A stretch of DNA of 64,000 nt from JAAYPI01 sp963668615 (GTDB taxonomy: Bacteria; Bacteroidota; Bacteroidia; Bacteroidales; Paludibacteraceae): assembly GCA_963668615.2 (NCBI GenBank), contig CAXXCL010000003.1, forward strand, positions 248,001 through 312,000, written 5' to 3'. The notes under the pieces are model-generated. The model searched no databases and was not told where the DNA came from. It saw only the letters and a program-made list of their open reading frames with translations. Of the stretch, positions 45,293-53,442 are shown in pieces. The translations under genes and the position numbers were made by a program. How positions within the stretch are numbered: the first letter of the stretch is position 1; every line of letters starts with the position of its first letter.

Positions 45293-45814
45293 TTAGAACC
45301 AAGTAGCCGAAGATTTGCTCAACGTAGAAAGAATTGTTTCATAATTGGGTTCATTGGTGATTTCGCTTATCAACTCGGTATATTGCACAACACCATTGGG
45401 AGAAATAACAACAATAGCACGAGCTAATAACCCTTTCAATGCCCCATTTTCTATTAGAATACCATAATCTTTCGAAAATGTTGAACAACGAAAATCCGAT
45501 AATGGAATCACATTGTCAATTCCCTCAACCGAACAAAACCTTGCATGTGCAAAAGGCAAATCTTTCGTTACATATAACACAACTGTGTTATGAAGATCAG
45601 ATACTGTTTTATTGAAGTGCCTTGCAGTAGCCGCACAGACTGAAGTATCCAAACTCGGATTGATGCTTAGAATAACATTTTTGCCTCTAAAATCCGACAA
45701 CGAAACATCTTTTAAGTCCGTCGACACCAATGTAAAATTTGGAGCAACCGTACCCGGTTTCGGTAAATTACCATTGGTAGTAATTTTCTCTCCTTTAAAG
45801 CTAATTATTGCCAT
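45293..45814 (-). CDS. tpx: Thiol peroxidase
   Basis: The product has 173 residues. It is a 2-Cys peroxiredoxin of the Tpx class: peroxidatic Cys60 in PSLDTSVCAAT and resolving Cys94 in HARFCSVEG, matching Cys61/Cys95 of E. coli. It reduces hydrogen peroxide and alkyl peroxides with thioredoxin. It is convergent with murA and divergent from the lipoprotein gene at 45897; the two share a compact divergent promoter. Confidence 0.95.
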   Translation of the reverse strand: MAIISFKGEKITTNGNLPKPGTVAPNFTLVSTDLKDVSLSDFRGKNVILSINPSLDTSVCAATARHFNKTVSDLHNTVVLYVTKDLPFAHARFCSVEGIDNVIPLSDFRCSTFSKDYGILIENGALKGLLARAIVVISPNGVVQYTELISEITNEPNYETILSTLSKSSATWF

Positions 45815-45841
45815 ACGTTTGAATTTTAGAATTAGGTTGTA

Positions 45842-45880
45842 CTAAGATACATCATTTTTTTGAAAAAAAATATATCTTAG
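45842..45880. promoter_or_regulatory. Back-to-back divergent promoters forming an inverted repeat
   Basis: TATCTTAG on the plus strand (45873-45880) and TATCTTAG on the minus strand (45849-45842) are perfect inverted copies 23 bp apart. Each stands about 17-28 bp before an ATG (45897 and 45814) and resembles the -7 element (TAnnTTTG with one change). The -33 region of each falls on the other's -7, so the two promoters should compete. It could also be an operator. Confidence 0.45.
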
Positions 45881-45896
45881 CACGTTATTTTGTTTT

Positions 45897-47054
45897 ATGA
45901 AAAATTTATTTTTCTACATAATCTTGGTTTTATCTTTCGCTTCTTGCGAATCAGACGACCTGACGTACAATGTACCAGCCGATTTCACACCTTATGTCGA
46001 GAAATTTAAATCGGACGCCAAACGTTTTGGACTAGATTTTGACGACAAGGGTCTCATTATGCGATTTGCTGACTTAGATGATAATGTTGCGGGACTTTGT
46101 TATTACGAAAAAAAGCCTATTGTTATAGAAATTGACAGGGAATATTGGGAAAAAGCCGGAAAAGCAAAAAATGAGAAAGATATAAAGGAAGATCTTATTT
46201 TTCACGAAATGGGTCATGGCTTTTTACAACGTTTTCATCTTAACAACGTCCTACATAATGGCGACTGGAAAACTATTATGTGTGGCGGGGAATTACCGAA
46301 CGACAGAGGTTCGAATATTAATTACAGAGGTTTTAGGAAAGAATACTACATAAAGGAGTTATTTACCAGTACTGATGAAGTGCCGGAATGGAGCACTATA
46401 ACCCCTGATTCTTCTACCGTAAATGAATCTGTCATTTTAAATCAAGATTTTACGGAGAGTTCAAATTGGATTATTGGCGAAGACGATTCATATAAAAGTG
46501 AAATTACTGATGGAAACTACATTTTCACAACAAAAACGACAAATTCCTACTATGTATTAAATGGACTAGGCATTGATGTTAGTAATGACTTTTATTTTGA
46601 AACTCGTTTAAAAATAGAGCATCAGGAAGACGGTACTTTTGGTATGGTTTTTGGAACATATGATGAAGAAGAAAGCTCTACTAATTGTGCCTTGCATTAT
46701 TACATGGCAAATACGACTCAACATGTATACATAGGAGAAACGGAATGCCTTGGTCCTTTTATCGATTTGTATAAAGAAGGATTTAATGCCGGAGACTTTA
46801 ACACATTAGCGGTACGAAAACAAGGAAAAATTTTATACTATTACATCAATGGAAAGTTCATCTACCATAACGATATTGACGATATTGGAATAGAAGGCAA
46901 TAAGTTTGGATTTAAAGTGCCGGGTAACTCCTCTCTGTACGTTGATTATGTAAAAATAGCATCGTCAGACACAAGCAATACGCGTAAACTTATACCAAGT
47001 GTAAGTTCAATAAAACAAGCAAATGAAATAAATACAACCAAGTGGGTAAAATAA
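45897..47054 (+). CDS. Putative metallopeptidase lipoprotein with lectin/LamG-like C-terminal domain
   Basis: The product has 385 residues. A lipoprotein signal gives Cys17 (VLSFASCESDD). Residues 25-155 form a domain with a zinc-type HEMGH motif at 103-107, followed by histidines at 114 and 120 and a GDWKTIMCGGELP segment. The metzincin spacing HExxHxxGxxH is not met exactly, so the third ligand is uncertain. Residues 170-355 look like a concanavalin/LamG fold (YFETRLKIEHQEDGTFGMVF, LYYYINGKFIYH). It is probably an outer-membrane lipoprotein that binds and possibly cuts an extracellular substrate. The activity is an inference. Confidence 0.7.
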   Translation: MKNLFFYIILVLSFASCESDDLTYNVPADFTPYVEKFKSDAKRFGLDFDDKGLIMRFADLDDNVAGLCYYEKKPIVIEIDREYWEKAGKAKNEKDIKEDLIFHEMGHGFLQRFHLNNVLHNGDWKTIMCGGELPNDRGSNINYRGFRKEYYIKELFTSTDEVPEWSTITPDSSTVNESVILNQDFTESSNWIIGEDDSYKSEITDGNYIFTTKTTNSYYVLNGLGIDVSNDFYFETRLKIEHQEDGTFGMVFGTYDEEESSTNCALHYYMANTTQHVYIGETECLGPFIDLYKEGFNAGDFNTLAVRKQGKILYYYINGKFIYHNDIDDIGIEGNKFGFKVPGNSSLYVDYVKIASSDTSNTRKLIPSVSSIKQANEINTTKWVK

Positions 47055-47072
47055 AAGAACCGAAGAAACCTA

Positions 47073-47681
47073 TTAAATGGGTTGTTTGGATAGTCCTGCA
47101 AATATAAAACGAACAATGTACTCTCTTCGTTCTCTCATTTTAATGGCAACACTTTCTTTCATATAAGGGACTTCCAAACCTTTAAGAGCACTCAGTAATA
47201 TAAACGCGGCAAAATCGATATTTTCAACCTCAAAAATACCGACACAGACCCCTTCTTGGATAATTGTCTTGAGCATTGCAAGCTCCTTTACGTTTACCTT
47301 TCTACGAACACGTTCAACAGTCTTTATATCGTTGAAAAAGTCTGCACGCAAAGAGCCGTTACTCTTGACAATATCTTTAATCGTATCTAAATGGGTATAT
47401 ATATACTTAACAAGTTTATCCTGAGGAGCTATTTTTTCTTGAGTAACAACTTCCAAAGCATCAACCAATTTTGACATTTCTTGTTCAACGACAGCATAAT
47501 ACATATCCTCCTTACTTTTGAAGTAGATGTATAATGTACGTCTACCTTTTTTTGAAGCCGTAGCTATATCATTCATGGTTGTATTGGTCACTCCCATTTT
47601 AGCGAATAATTGACGGGCTACGTCCAACAAAAGTTGGCGAGTCTTCGGCATTGTTATATTTAGAGAACTGTTTTCAGTCAT
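47073..47681 (-). CDS. TetR/AcrR-family regulator
   Basis: The product has 202 residues from the ATG at 47681 (MTENSSLN); MPKTRQ at 47651 is an alternative. The N-terminal helix-turn-helix is ARQLFAKMGVTNTTMNDIA followed by GRRTLYIYFKSKEDMYYAVV. The C-terminal part is the ligand-binding helical domain, of unknown specificity. A perfect 10-bp inverted repeat overlaps its own promoter and start, suggesting autorepression. No obvious target gene lies beside it: tilS is divergent and the lipoprotein gene convergent. Confidence 0.88.
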   Translation of the reverse strand: MTENSSLNITMPKTRQLLLDVARQLFAKMGVTNTTMNDIATASKKGRRTLYIYFKSKEDMYYAVVEQEMSKLVDALEVVTQEKIAPQDKLVKYIYTHLDTIKDIVKSNGSLRADFFNDIKTVERVRRKVNVKELAMLKTIIQEGVCVGIFEVENIDFAAFILLSALKGLEVPYMKESVAIKMRERREYIVRFIFAGLSKQPI

Positions 47682-47711
47682 TGCACAAAATTGGTGTTTT
47701 GTGCAAAAATA
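47681..47711 (-). promoter_or_regulatory. TetR promoter with palindromic operator candidate
   Basis: TTGCACAAAA (47681-47690) and TTTTGTGCAA (47697-47706) are perfect inverted repeats with a six-base spacer. The right arm overlaps the minus-strand -7 element TATTTTTG (47711-47704) and the left arm abuts the ATG. The palindrome therefore covers the transcription start, an ideal place for self-repression. Confidence 0.65.
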
Positions 47712-47805
47712 TAACTTATAACAATATGAGTCAAACATTTAGGTGTTTTTTTATGTTTTTAAACCAAAAGGATGAAAAATAGCCGACAAACAAATAAATA
47801 TTTAA

Positions 47806-47813
47806 TACTTTTG
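47806..47813 (+). promoter_or_regulatory. Promoter -7 element of tilS
   Basis: TACTTTTG ends five bases before the ATG at 47819. If this is the promoter in use, transcription starts on or next to the start codon and the mRNA is leaderless. Confidence 0.45.
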
Positions 47814-47818
47814 TAACT

Positions 47819-49162
47819 ATGAGTAACATTGCAACAAAAATAGAGAGGTACATAGCTGATAACGCACTACTTTCTAAACAGACAAAAATAATTGTAGGCG
47901 TAAGTGGAGGAGCAGACTCTGTTGCTCTCCTTTTGCTTTTGCAACAATTAGGGTATACTTGTGTTGCTGCTCATTGTAATTTTCATTTACGTGGACAAGA
48001 ATCAAATAGAGACCAAAAATTTGTCGAAAATTTTTGTAAACAACGACATGTTTACCTAAAAACCATTTCGTTTGACACAAAAAGGTATGCTATTGAAAAA
48101 AAAATATCGATTGAAATGGCAGCTAGAGATTTACGATACAATTGGTTTGAAAGTTTGAGAGAAGAATACCAAGCTGAAGCGATTTGTGTTGCTCACCACA
48201 AAAATGACTCGATAGAAACGTTCTTGATGAATATCATTCAAGGAACAGGCATTGCCGGTTTAACAGGTATAAAGCCTAAAAATGGATATATAATAAGACC
48301 TTTTTTGTGCATCTCACGTTTTGACATTGAAGAATTTCTGCAACAACAAGGAGTTTCATTTATTATGGACTCCACAAATAAAGAAAATGAGTTTACACGG
48401 AACAAAATTCGAAACATCATCATTCCCGAATTAGAAAAAATAAATCCGAATTTCTCAAAAACAATTACTGAAAACATAGAAAATCTTACCGAAGCAAGTG
48501 CTATTTATGAAGATTTTATAGAAAAGAAAAAAAATGAGATTTCCTATATAAAAGATAATTGCTTTTTTGTCGATTTGCCCAAGCTGAAAAAAGAGAAACG
48601 ATACAAGACCATACTATACGAGCTTCTGAAACCTTTTGGATTTAAACCACAGCAACTAAATGTAATCGCAAATAATTTGGACTCTATTGCCGGCAAAAAA
48701 TACTATTCTGAAACACACGAAATGCTGAAAGACAGAGACAATTTGATTATTACAAAAGCAAAGGAACATTCTCCTGATGTTTTTCACATTTCAGAAAACG
48801 ATTCTGTTTTAGAAATGCCTATTTTTATCCGTATAACAAAATTAAAAAAAGGAACCAATTTCACGATACCAAAAGCTGCCCATATTGCCTGCTTAGATGG
48901 TGACAAGATAACATTCCCTTTAATCCTAACCAAATGGAAAACAGGCGATTCGTTCTTTCCTCTTGGGATGAAGAATAGCAAAAAAGTAAGCGATTTCTTT
49001 ATTGATGAAAAAACAAATTTGATTGAAAAACACAGTACTTGGATTTTAAAATCCGATGAAAAAATTGCATGGATTGTAGGAAAACGCATTGACGACAGGT
49101 TCAAGACAACTGAAAAAACAAAAAACATAATTTTACTCGAAATTATAAATTTGGAAAAATAA
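47819..49162 (+). CDS. tilS: tRNA(Ile)-lysidine synthase
   Basis: The product has 447 residues. The PP-loop SGGADS is at 29-34 (IIVGVSGGADSVALL), with AHCNFHLRGQESNRDQ and AHHKNDSIETFLMNIIQGTG; a C-terminal substrate-binding domain follows (about 355-447). It changes the wobble C of the CAU-anticodon tRNA-Ile to lysidine so that AUA is read as isoleucine; the enzyme is essential. It is divergent from the TetR gene. Confidence 0.95.
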   Translation: MSNIATKIERYIADNALLSKQTKIIVGVSGGADSVALLLLLQQLGYTCVAAHCNFHLRGQESNRDQKFVENFCKQRHVYLKTISFDTKRYAIEKKISIEMAARDLRYNWFESLREEYQAEAICVAHHKNDSIETFLMNIIQGTGIAGLTGIKPKNGYIIRPFLCISRFDIEEFLQQQGVSFIMDSTNKENEFTRNKIRNIIIPELEKINPNFSKTITENIENLTEASAIYEDFIEKKKNEISYIKDNCFFVDLPKLKKEKRYKTILYELLKPFGFKPQQLNVIANNLDSIAGKKYYSETHEMLKDRDNLIITKAKEHSPDVFHISENDSVLEMPIFIRITKLKKGTNFTIPKAAHIACLDGDKITFPLILTKWKTGDSFFPLGMKNSKKVSDFFIDEKTNLIEKHSTWILKSDEKIAWIVGKRIDDRFKTTEKTKNIILLEIINLEK

Positions 49163-49317
49163 AGATTCCATTTGAATAGACACATCCAAGCCTTTCTATC
49201 AAACTTCTAATGTTTAGGGTACTCCCATTTTAATATTTTTAGACACACGCTTCTGTTCTTTAGATATACAATTTCTCCTATTTTCTGATTCTACTTCTTA
49301 ATCGTCCTCGAAAAATT

Positions 49318-49387
49318 AATAATATTAAATATAAAATTAATATTATTCAATTATATTTCCATATTATAAATAAATTATTTAGATTTG
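49318..49387 (+). promoter_or_regulatory. Promoter and inverted repeat ahead of the DUF2089 gene
   Basis: AATAATATTAA (49318-49328) and TTAATATTATT (49337-49347) are perfect inverted arms with an eight-base spacer. TAGATTTG at 49380-49387 matches the -7 element; transcription would start near 49393, 14 bases before the ATG at 49407. The palindrome lies just upstream of the -33 region and could be an operator, but in DNA this AT-rich chance repeats are common. The remainder of the 244-bp gap (49163-49406) shows nothing. Confidence 0.4.
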
Positions 49388-49406
49388 CACAAAATTATTT
49401 AATAAT

Positions 49407-49670
49407 ATGTTACCTAATTATTGTCCGAGTTGTCAGGCACAACTCAAAGTAAAATGTCTGAAATGTGAAGCTTGCCAAACTGAAGTCAACGGTTCATACA
49501 ATCTACCGCTACTGGCATTGTTATCGGAAAACGACCAGCAATTTATTATTCGTTTTATGATCAATAGTGGAAGCTTGAAAGAAATGGCATCAGAATTGAA
49601 ACTAAGTTATCCCACCGTAAGAAATATGTTAAATGAAATTATTAAAAAAATTAAAACAGATGAAAAGTAA
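49407..49670 (+). CDS. DUF2089 zinc-ribbon/helix-turn-helix protein
   Basis: The product has 87 residues. A small zinc ribbon (CPSCQAQLKVKCLKCEAC) is followed by a helix-turn-helix (LSENDQQFIIRFMINSGSLK, KLSYPTVRNMLNEII) resembling a sigma-region-4 fold. This fits the DUF2089 family, thought to be DNA-binding regulators. It overlaps the YIP1 gene, so the two are translationally coupled and the small protein may control its partner. Confidence 0.8.
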   Translation: MLPNYCPSCQAQLKVKCLKCEACQTEVNGSYNLPLLALLSENDQQFIIRFMINSGSLKEMASELKLSYPTVRNMLNEIIKKIKTDEK

Positions 49671-50235
49671 AGCATTCTTCAAATTAGTGTTCAACCCTTT
49701 CTCTCGCATCGCGGGATTGGAAGCTTTTGGACTTGGATTATTTTTTGTTGTACTAATGGGTATTATCGGCACATACAGTCATACAATATTCGACGGCGTG
49801 CTAGATATACATATTGTACCGGACTCAACGTTAGCGAACTCATTCATCATGCTAGGAGTCGACATTGTAGCTCTAACCCTTATCATGTGGATTGCTGGAT
49901 TAATAATATCGAGAAATATACGATTTATTGATATTCTCGGAACAATGACACTCTCAAAGGCACCACTATTGCTCGCTTCCATTGCCGCATTTTTCACAAA
50001 AGTACCCGACACGAACACTATTATGCATAACCCGATGGTTTTATTATCATCTGTTTCTTTCATTGTGGTCATGATATTGACAATACCCATTGTTATTTGG
50101 TCTATTGCACTAATGTATAATGCCTTAAAGGTTTCGTGCGGAGTAAAAGGCGGAAAACTGACAGCAGCTTTTATTATTGGATTATTTGTAGCGGAAATAG
50201 TGTCAAAAGTAGCTATTTACTTTTTTGTAAAGTGA
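49660..50235 (+). CDS. YIP1-family membrane protein
   Basis: The product has 191 residues from the ATG at 49660 (MKSKAFFKLVFNPFSRIAGL), which overlaps the DUF2089 stop by 11 bases; an earlier in-frame ATG at 49633 is possible. Five membrane helices are predicted, starting with LEAFGLGLFFVVLMGIIGTY. The PFSR and long hydrophobic segments fit the bacterial YIP1 domain family, whose function is unknown. Pairs of a DUF2089 regulator and a YIP1 protein recur in Bacteroidota. Confidence 0.78.
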   Translation: MKSKAFFKLVFNPFSRIAGLEAFGLGLFFVVLMGIIGTYSHTIFDGVLDIHIVPDSTLANSFIMLGVDIVALTLIMWIAGLIISRNIRFIDILGTMTLSKAPLLLASIAAFFTKVPDTNTIMHNPMVLLSSVSFIVVMILTIPIVIWSIALMYNALKVSCGVKGGKLTAAFIIGLFVAEIVSKVAIYFFVK

Positions 50236-50387
50236 ACTCTTACACATATTTTCGAAAAACACATTTGAAACATTGAGATGTTTACCATGTATAAATAAGG
50301 ATGCCGTTACATAAAGCAAGAAAAATCAATTTTCTCCAACAGAGAATTACTACGTTTGTCATTGGTTTTTAAAGCAAGAGAAGTACA

Positions 50388-51335
50388 ATGACCCCACAAG
50401 AGCAAAGCAGATCGGAATACTTAGGTCGAATCAATCGAGTAATGGAATATATTGATACTCATTACAATGAGCCGATCAATCTTGAAACAATGGCTGCGAT
50501 AGCACATTTCTCTCCGTTTCATTTTCATCGGATTTTCAGTACGATGACAGGAGAAACGCTTGGCGACTTCTTTCTACGCATACGTGTGGAAAAATCCGCC
50601 CAACAATTAAAAGACCATCCTCACAAAAGCATTTCTGACATAGCTTTCGATTGCGGATTCAGCAGTATGGCATTGTTCAGTCGAACATTTTCACGACACT
50701 ATGGCATGAGTGCCAGTACTTTTCGTCACTCAGAATTACCCCTTATGGTAAAAAATGGTATTTATTATAGCAAGAACGGTCAACCACTGAGCAAGAAAAG
50801 CAAAATATACATTGCAGCAAACCACGAACTTTGTCCCGTAAATTTAAAACAACTTATTATTATGGAAACAAAAGTTATGGTAAAAGAAATTCCCGACGTG
50901 CAAGTAATCTATTGCCGACACACGGGTGCATTTAATCAAATTGGTCAAGCTTATGAAAGACTGATGCAATTCGCCAGACCACGGGGATTGTTAGCATCAC
51001 CCCAAGCTCATACTTTGACAATGTACCACGACGACCCATCAGTGACAGAAATATCGAAAGTACGTCAAAGTGCTTGTCTGGTAGTGAATCGAGACGTAAA
51101 AACCGAAGGAGAAATTGGCAAAATGACTGTCAAAGGAGGAAAATTTGCAGTTGGACACTTCGAAATCACAGAAACGGAATTTGAACAAGCATGGAATACT
51201 ATGTGCTTATGGTTAAGTGAAAGCGGTTACGAACCCCGAGAAGGAAGCTCTTTTGAATATTATTACAACGACCATACAGAACATCCTGAACGTAAATTTA
51301 TTTTGGATATCTGTATTCCTGTAAAAGTGTTGTAA
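50388..51335 (+). CDS. AraC-family regulator with GyrI-like ligand domain
   Basis: The product has 315 residues. Two AraC helix-turn-helix units lie at about 13-115 (INLETMAAIAHFSPFHFHRI, SISDIAFDCGFSSMALFSRT), the N-terminal position typical of the SoxS/Rob-like group. Residues 160-315 are a GyrI-like effector-binding domain (VIYCRHTGAFNQIGQAYERL, ending KFILDICIPVKV). Such proteins sense lipophilic cations or drugs and often activate efflux genes. The MATE exporter lies convergently 71 bp away, with a shared terminator. Confidence 0.9.
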   Translation: MTPQEQSRSEYLGRINRVMEYIDTHYNEPINLETMAAIAHFSPFHFHRIFSTMTGETLGDFFLRIRVEKSAQQLKDHPHKSISDIAFDCGFSSMALFSRTFSRHYGMSASTFRHSELPLMVKNGIYYSKNGQPLSKKSKIYIAANHELCPVNLKQLIIMETKVMVKEIPDVQVIYCRHTGAFNQIGQAYERLMQFARPRGLLASPQAHTLTMYHDDPSVTEISKVRQSACLVVNRDVKTEGEIGKMTVKGGKFAVGHFEITETEFEQAWNTMCLWLSESGYEPREGSSFEYYYNDHTEHPERKFILDICIPVKVL

Positions 51336-51351
51336 TAGATATTGAAACCGT

Positions 51352-51386
51352 AACCATAAAAAAAGAGAATCTCTTTTTTTATGGTT
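51352..51386. terminator. Bidirectional terminator between the AraC and MATE genes
   Basis: AACCATAAAAAAAGAGA (51352-51368) is perfectly complementary to TCTCTTTTTTTATGGTT (51370-51386) with a one-base centre; the inner pairs open to form the loop. Confidence 0.8.
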
Positions 51387-51406
51387 TTAAATTGCCAATA
51401 AAGCTT

Positions 51407-52792
51407 TTAACTATTAATTACCTTTATTTTCTTCCACTTTCCACCATTAAAACGCTTAATAAGAAGCGTACTAAAAGCTAGAAAAAACAAAATCAAGAAA
51501 AACCAGCTAAGTTGCACCGACAGATTAAATACATTTAGGCACAAATACAAAATGGGAACAAACATCCAATGAGTAATAATGGAAATAAGCATGGTAAAAT
51601 GAGTGTCTCCGGCACCACGTAAAGCTCCTACAATGGATGATACTATAGCTTCAGCAAGCACATACAAAGCAGCAATCCGTACCATTGCTACAGCTATTGG
51701 GGTGGCATTGGAATAAATAGCACTTGGAGTCGCAGGATGAAATATATCAACTAAAAATTCAGGTATGCAAATAAAAATAATTAATATTCCAAATGAATAT
51801 ATTACACCGGTTTTGATTCCTGACAAAGCCGCACGGTGAGCAACCTGCGGACGCCCCGCTCCCATATACCGTCCGACCAAACTGGTTACAGCAGTCTCAA
51901 TTCCCAAAAGGGGAATATATGAAACCATATCCCAATTAAACATAATGGTAGTGGCTGTAGAAACAACATCTCCCTGCGACTGAAATAGCAATATCATACA
52001 AAAAAAAGCCAAAAAATTTAAAAAAAGCTCCAACCCTGAAGGAAAGCCATAATAAACAAGTTTTTTCATAATATTCAAGTTAAACTTGAAAGATTTCATT
52101 ACAAAAAATTCATTTCTGTTTTTACGTCTAAAATAGGCACCCAATAAAATAAATAACGCGATTACAGATCCAATTACTGTAGCTATGGCGGCTCCCTGTA
52201 TCCCCATCGGATTAAACCCCAGTTTACCAAAAACAAGAATATAGTCCAATACAACATTGGTCAGCATGGCAACTATAGTTGCCTGCATCACAATTTTTGT
52301 CCGACCTACACCAACAAAATAGCAACTGAAAGTATGACGCATCAAAGCGAATATGCTTCCCCAAACCAAAATCGAAAGATATTGTATTTGAAAACCAATT
52401 TGCGATGTAGGTGTATGCAACAGATCAAATAGCAAAATAGCCAAAGGTTTAGCCAACATAATTACCGGCCATGCAAGCATAGTGATAATAATAGCCTGAA
52501 AGGTTGCCTTCGTTGAGTTTGCTCTTTCATCCGCACCTAAGTATTGAGCAGTTAGAGCGGTGGAATATCCTATAAGCCCGATAAAAAAGAAAGATAACAT
52601 TTGCATCGTAGTCCCTCCAGCCAATGAAGCATTCATCTGTTCAGAGCCTACACGAGCCAAAAACAAACGATCAGTGAAAGTCATCACGCCGTCACAAGCA
52701 GTAGAAATTACCATTGGAAGAGCCAAACAAAGCAGTTCTTTTTCCCCTCCGGGTTTATAGTAACCCGAATATATTCTATTTAATAGATTCAT
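51407..52792 (-). CDS. MATE-family multidrug/cation exporter
   Basis: The product has 461 residues with 12 predicted membrane helices in two halves. Family motifs are LALPMVISTACDGVMTFTDR, GYSTALTAQYLGADE, and in the second half TSLVGRYMGAGRPQVAHRAA. It exports organic cations in exchange for Na+ or H+. The substrate is unknown. The AraC-GyrI gene alongside is a likely regulator, though the convergent orientation weakens the case. Confidence 0.92.
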   Translation of the reverse strand: MNLLNRIYSGYYKPGGEKELLCLALPMVISTACDGVMTFTDRLFLARVGSEQMNASLAGGTTMQMLSFFFIGLIGYSTALTAQYLGADERANSTKATFQAIIITMLAWPVIMLAKPLAILLFDLLHTPTSQIGFQIQYLSILVWGSIFALMRHTFSCYFVGVGRTKIVMQATIVAMLTNVVLDYILVFGKLGFNPMGIQGAAIATVIGSVIALFILLGAYFRRKNRNEFFVMKSFKFNLNIMKKLVYYGFPSGLELFLNFLAFFCMILLFQSQGDVVSTATTIMFNWDMVSYIPLLGIETAVTSLVGRYMGAGRPQVAHRAALSGIKTGVIYSFGILIIFICIPEFLVDIFHPATPSAIYSNATPIAVAMVRIAALYVLAEAIVSSIVGALRGAGDTHFTMLISIITHWMFVPILYLCLNVFNLSVQLSWFFLILFFLAFSTLLIKRFNGGKWKKIKVINS

Positions 52793-52893
52793 CTTTATTT
52801 TTGTTCAAATAGGGGTGCAAAGAAAAAAATACAACAATAAAATGAACATTCTATTTTTTATCGTATTCCACTGAGAAGATGTATGACAATTTA

Positions 52894-53103
52894 TCATAAC
52901 AATTCTTCATATGCAATGTCCAATTGCTGCAATCCTGCCGAAATATCATCCAAAGAATAAATATCACTATCAACCCGAAAGATATTATCACAATCCTCTA
53001 AGTCAAAATTCCATTGGCAGAAAGGAAACAATGCATTCAATTTAGGCTTAAGACAATCAGCCTTATGAATGGAGCTTACATCAGTTTTAAAAACGTAAAT
53101 CAT
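52894..53103 (-). CDS. Small conserved protein, HMA-like fold possible
   Basis: The product has 69 residues from the ATG at 53103 (MIYVFKTDVSSIHKADCLKP); the TTG two codons upstream is a less likely start. The pattern of a starting beta strand, a helix with LKPKLNALF, then WNFDLEDCDNIFRVDSD and a final helix suggests a ferredoxin-like beta-alpha-beta-beta-alpha-beta fold as in small metal-binding (HMA) proteins, but the CxxC motif is absent. A promoter (53142-53135, minus) supports expression. The function is unknown. Confidence 0.65.
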   Translation of the reverse strand: MIYVFKTDVSSIHKADCLKPKLNALFPFCQWNFDLEDCDNIFRVDSDIYSLDDISAGLQQLDIAYEELL

Positions 53104-53134
53104 ATTCAATTAGAAGAAAAATTAATAGAGAGTA

Positions 53135-53142
53135 CAAAAATA
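53135..53142 (-). promoter_or_regulatory. Promoter -7 element of the 69-aa gene
   Basis: TATTTTTG on the minus strand; transcription would start near 53128, 25 bases before the ATG. Confidence 0.45.
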
Positions 53143-53442
53143 TCCACCATACCCATTTATAATTTGTTTGTTCTTGCTATTTATTTTCTTTCTCTAATGT
53201 TCTATTCGAAGAAAAGTGTTTTGGAATTATTTCTATGTATGCTTTATTGAGTACAAATATATTGATGTAAACTATCACAAAACAACAAAAAATCGACAAG
53301 TAGGCTATATTTTCCCGACGAGAATATGTATTTGGAATGTAAATCCATTCCGAAAAGATTTTTTATTTAATGATTTAAATCATGCAAAAAAAGAAAAAGA
53401 AGCGAAAAAAACTAAAAAAAGCATTTGAATATAAAAGGCAAA
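53143..53442. other. Intergenic stretch with no supported gene
   Basis: About 300 AT-rich bases between the 69-aa gene and the CDF transporter. Reading frames here are short, start in poor contexts, and are rich in lysine from A runs (53391-53425). No hairpin terminator or tRNA is visible. Confidence 0.5.

Noticed and set aside
45897..47054. Classic metzincin protease
   Set aside because: The HEMGH motif is present but the downstream histidine spacing does not give HExxHxxGxxH; kept as a putative metallopeptidase only.
48784..49185. 133-codon open frame on the minus strand
   Set aside because: Antisense to the C-terminal domain of tilS, which is intact.
53216..53428. 70-codon open frame on the plus strand before the CDF gene
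   Set aside because: No homology-like motif, a lysine-rich end from A runs and no promoter; probably non-coding.
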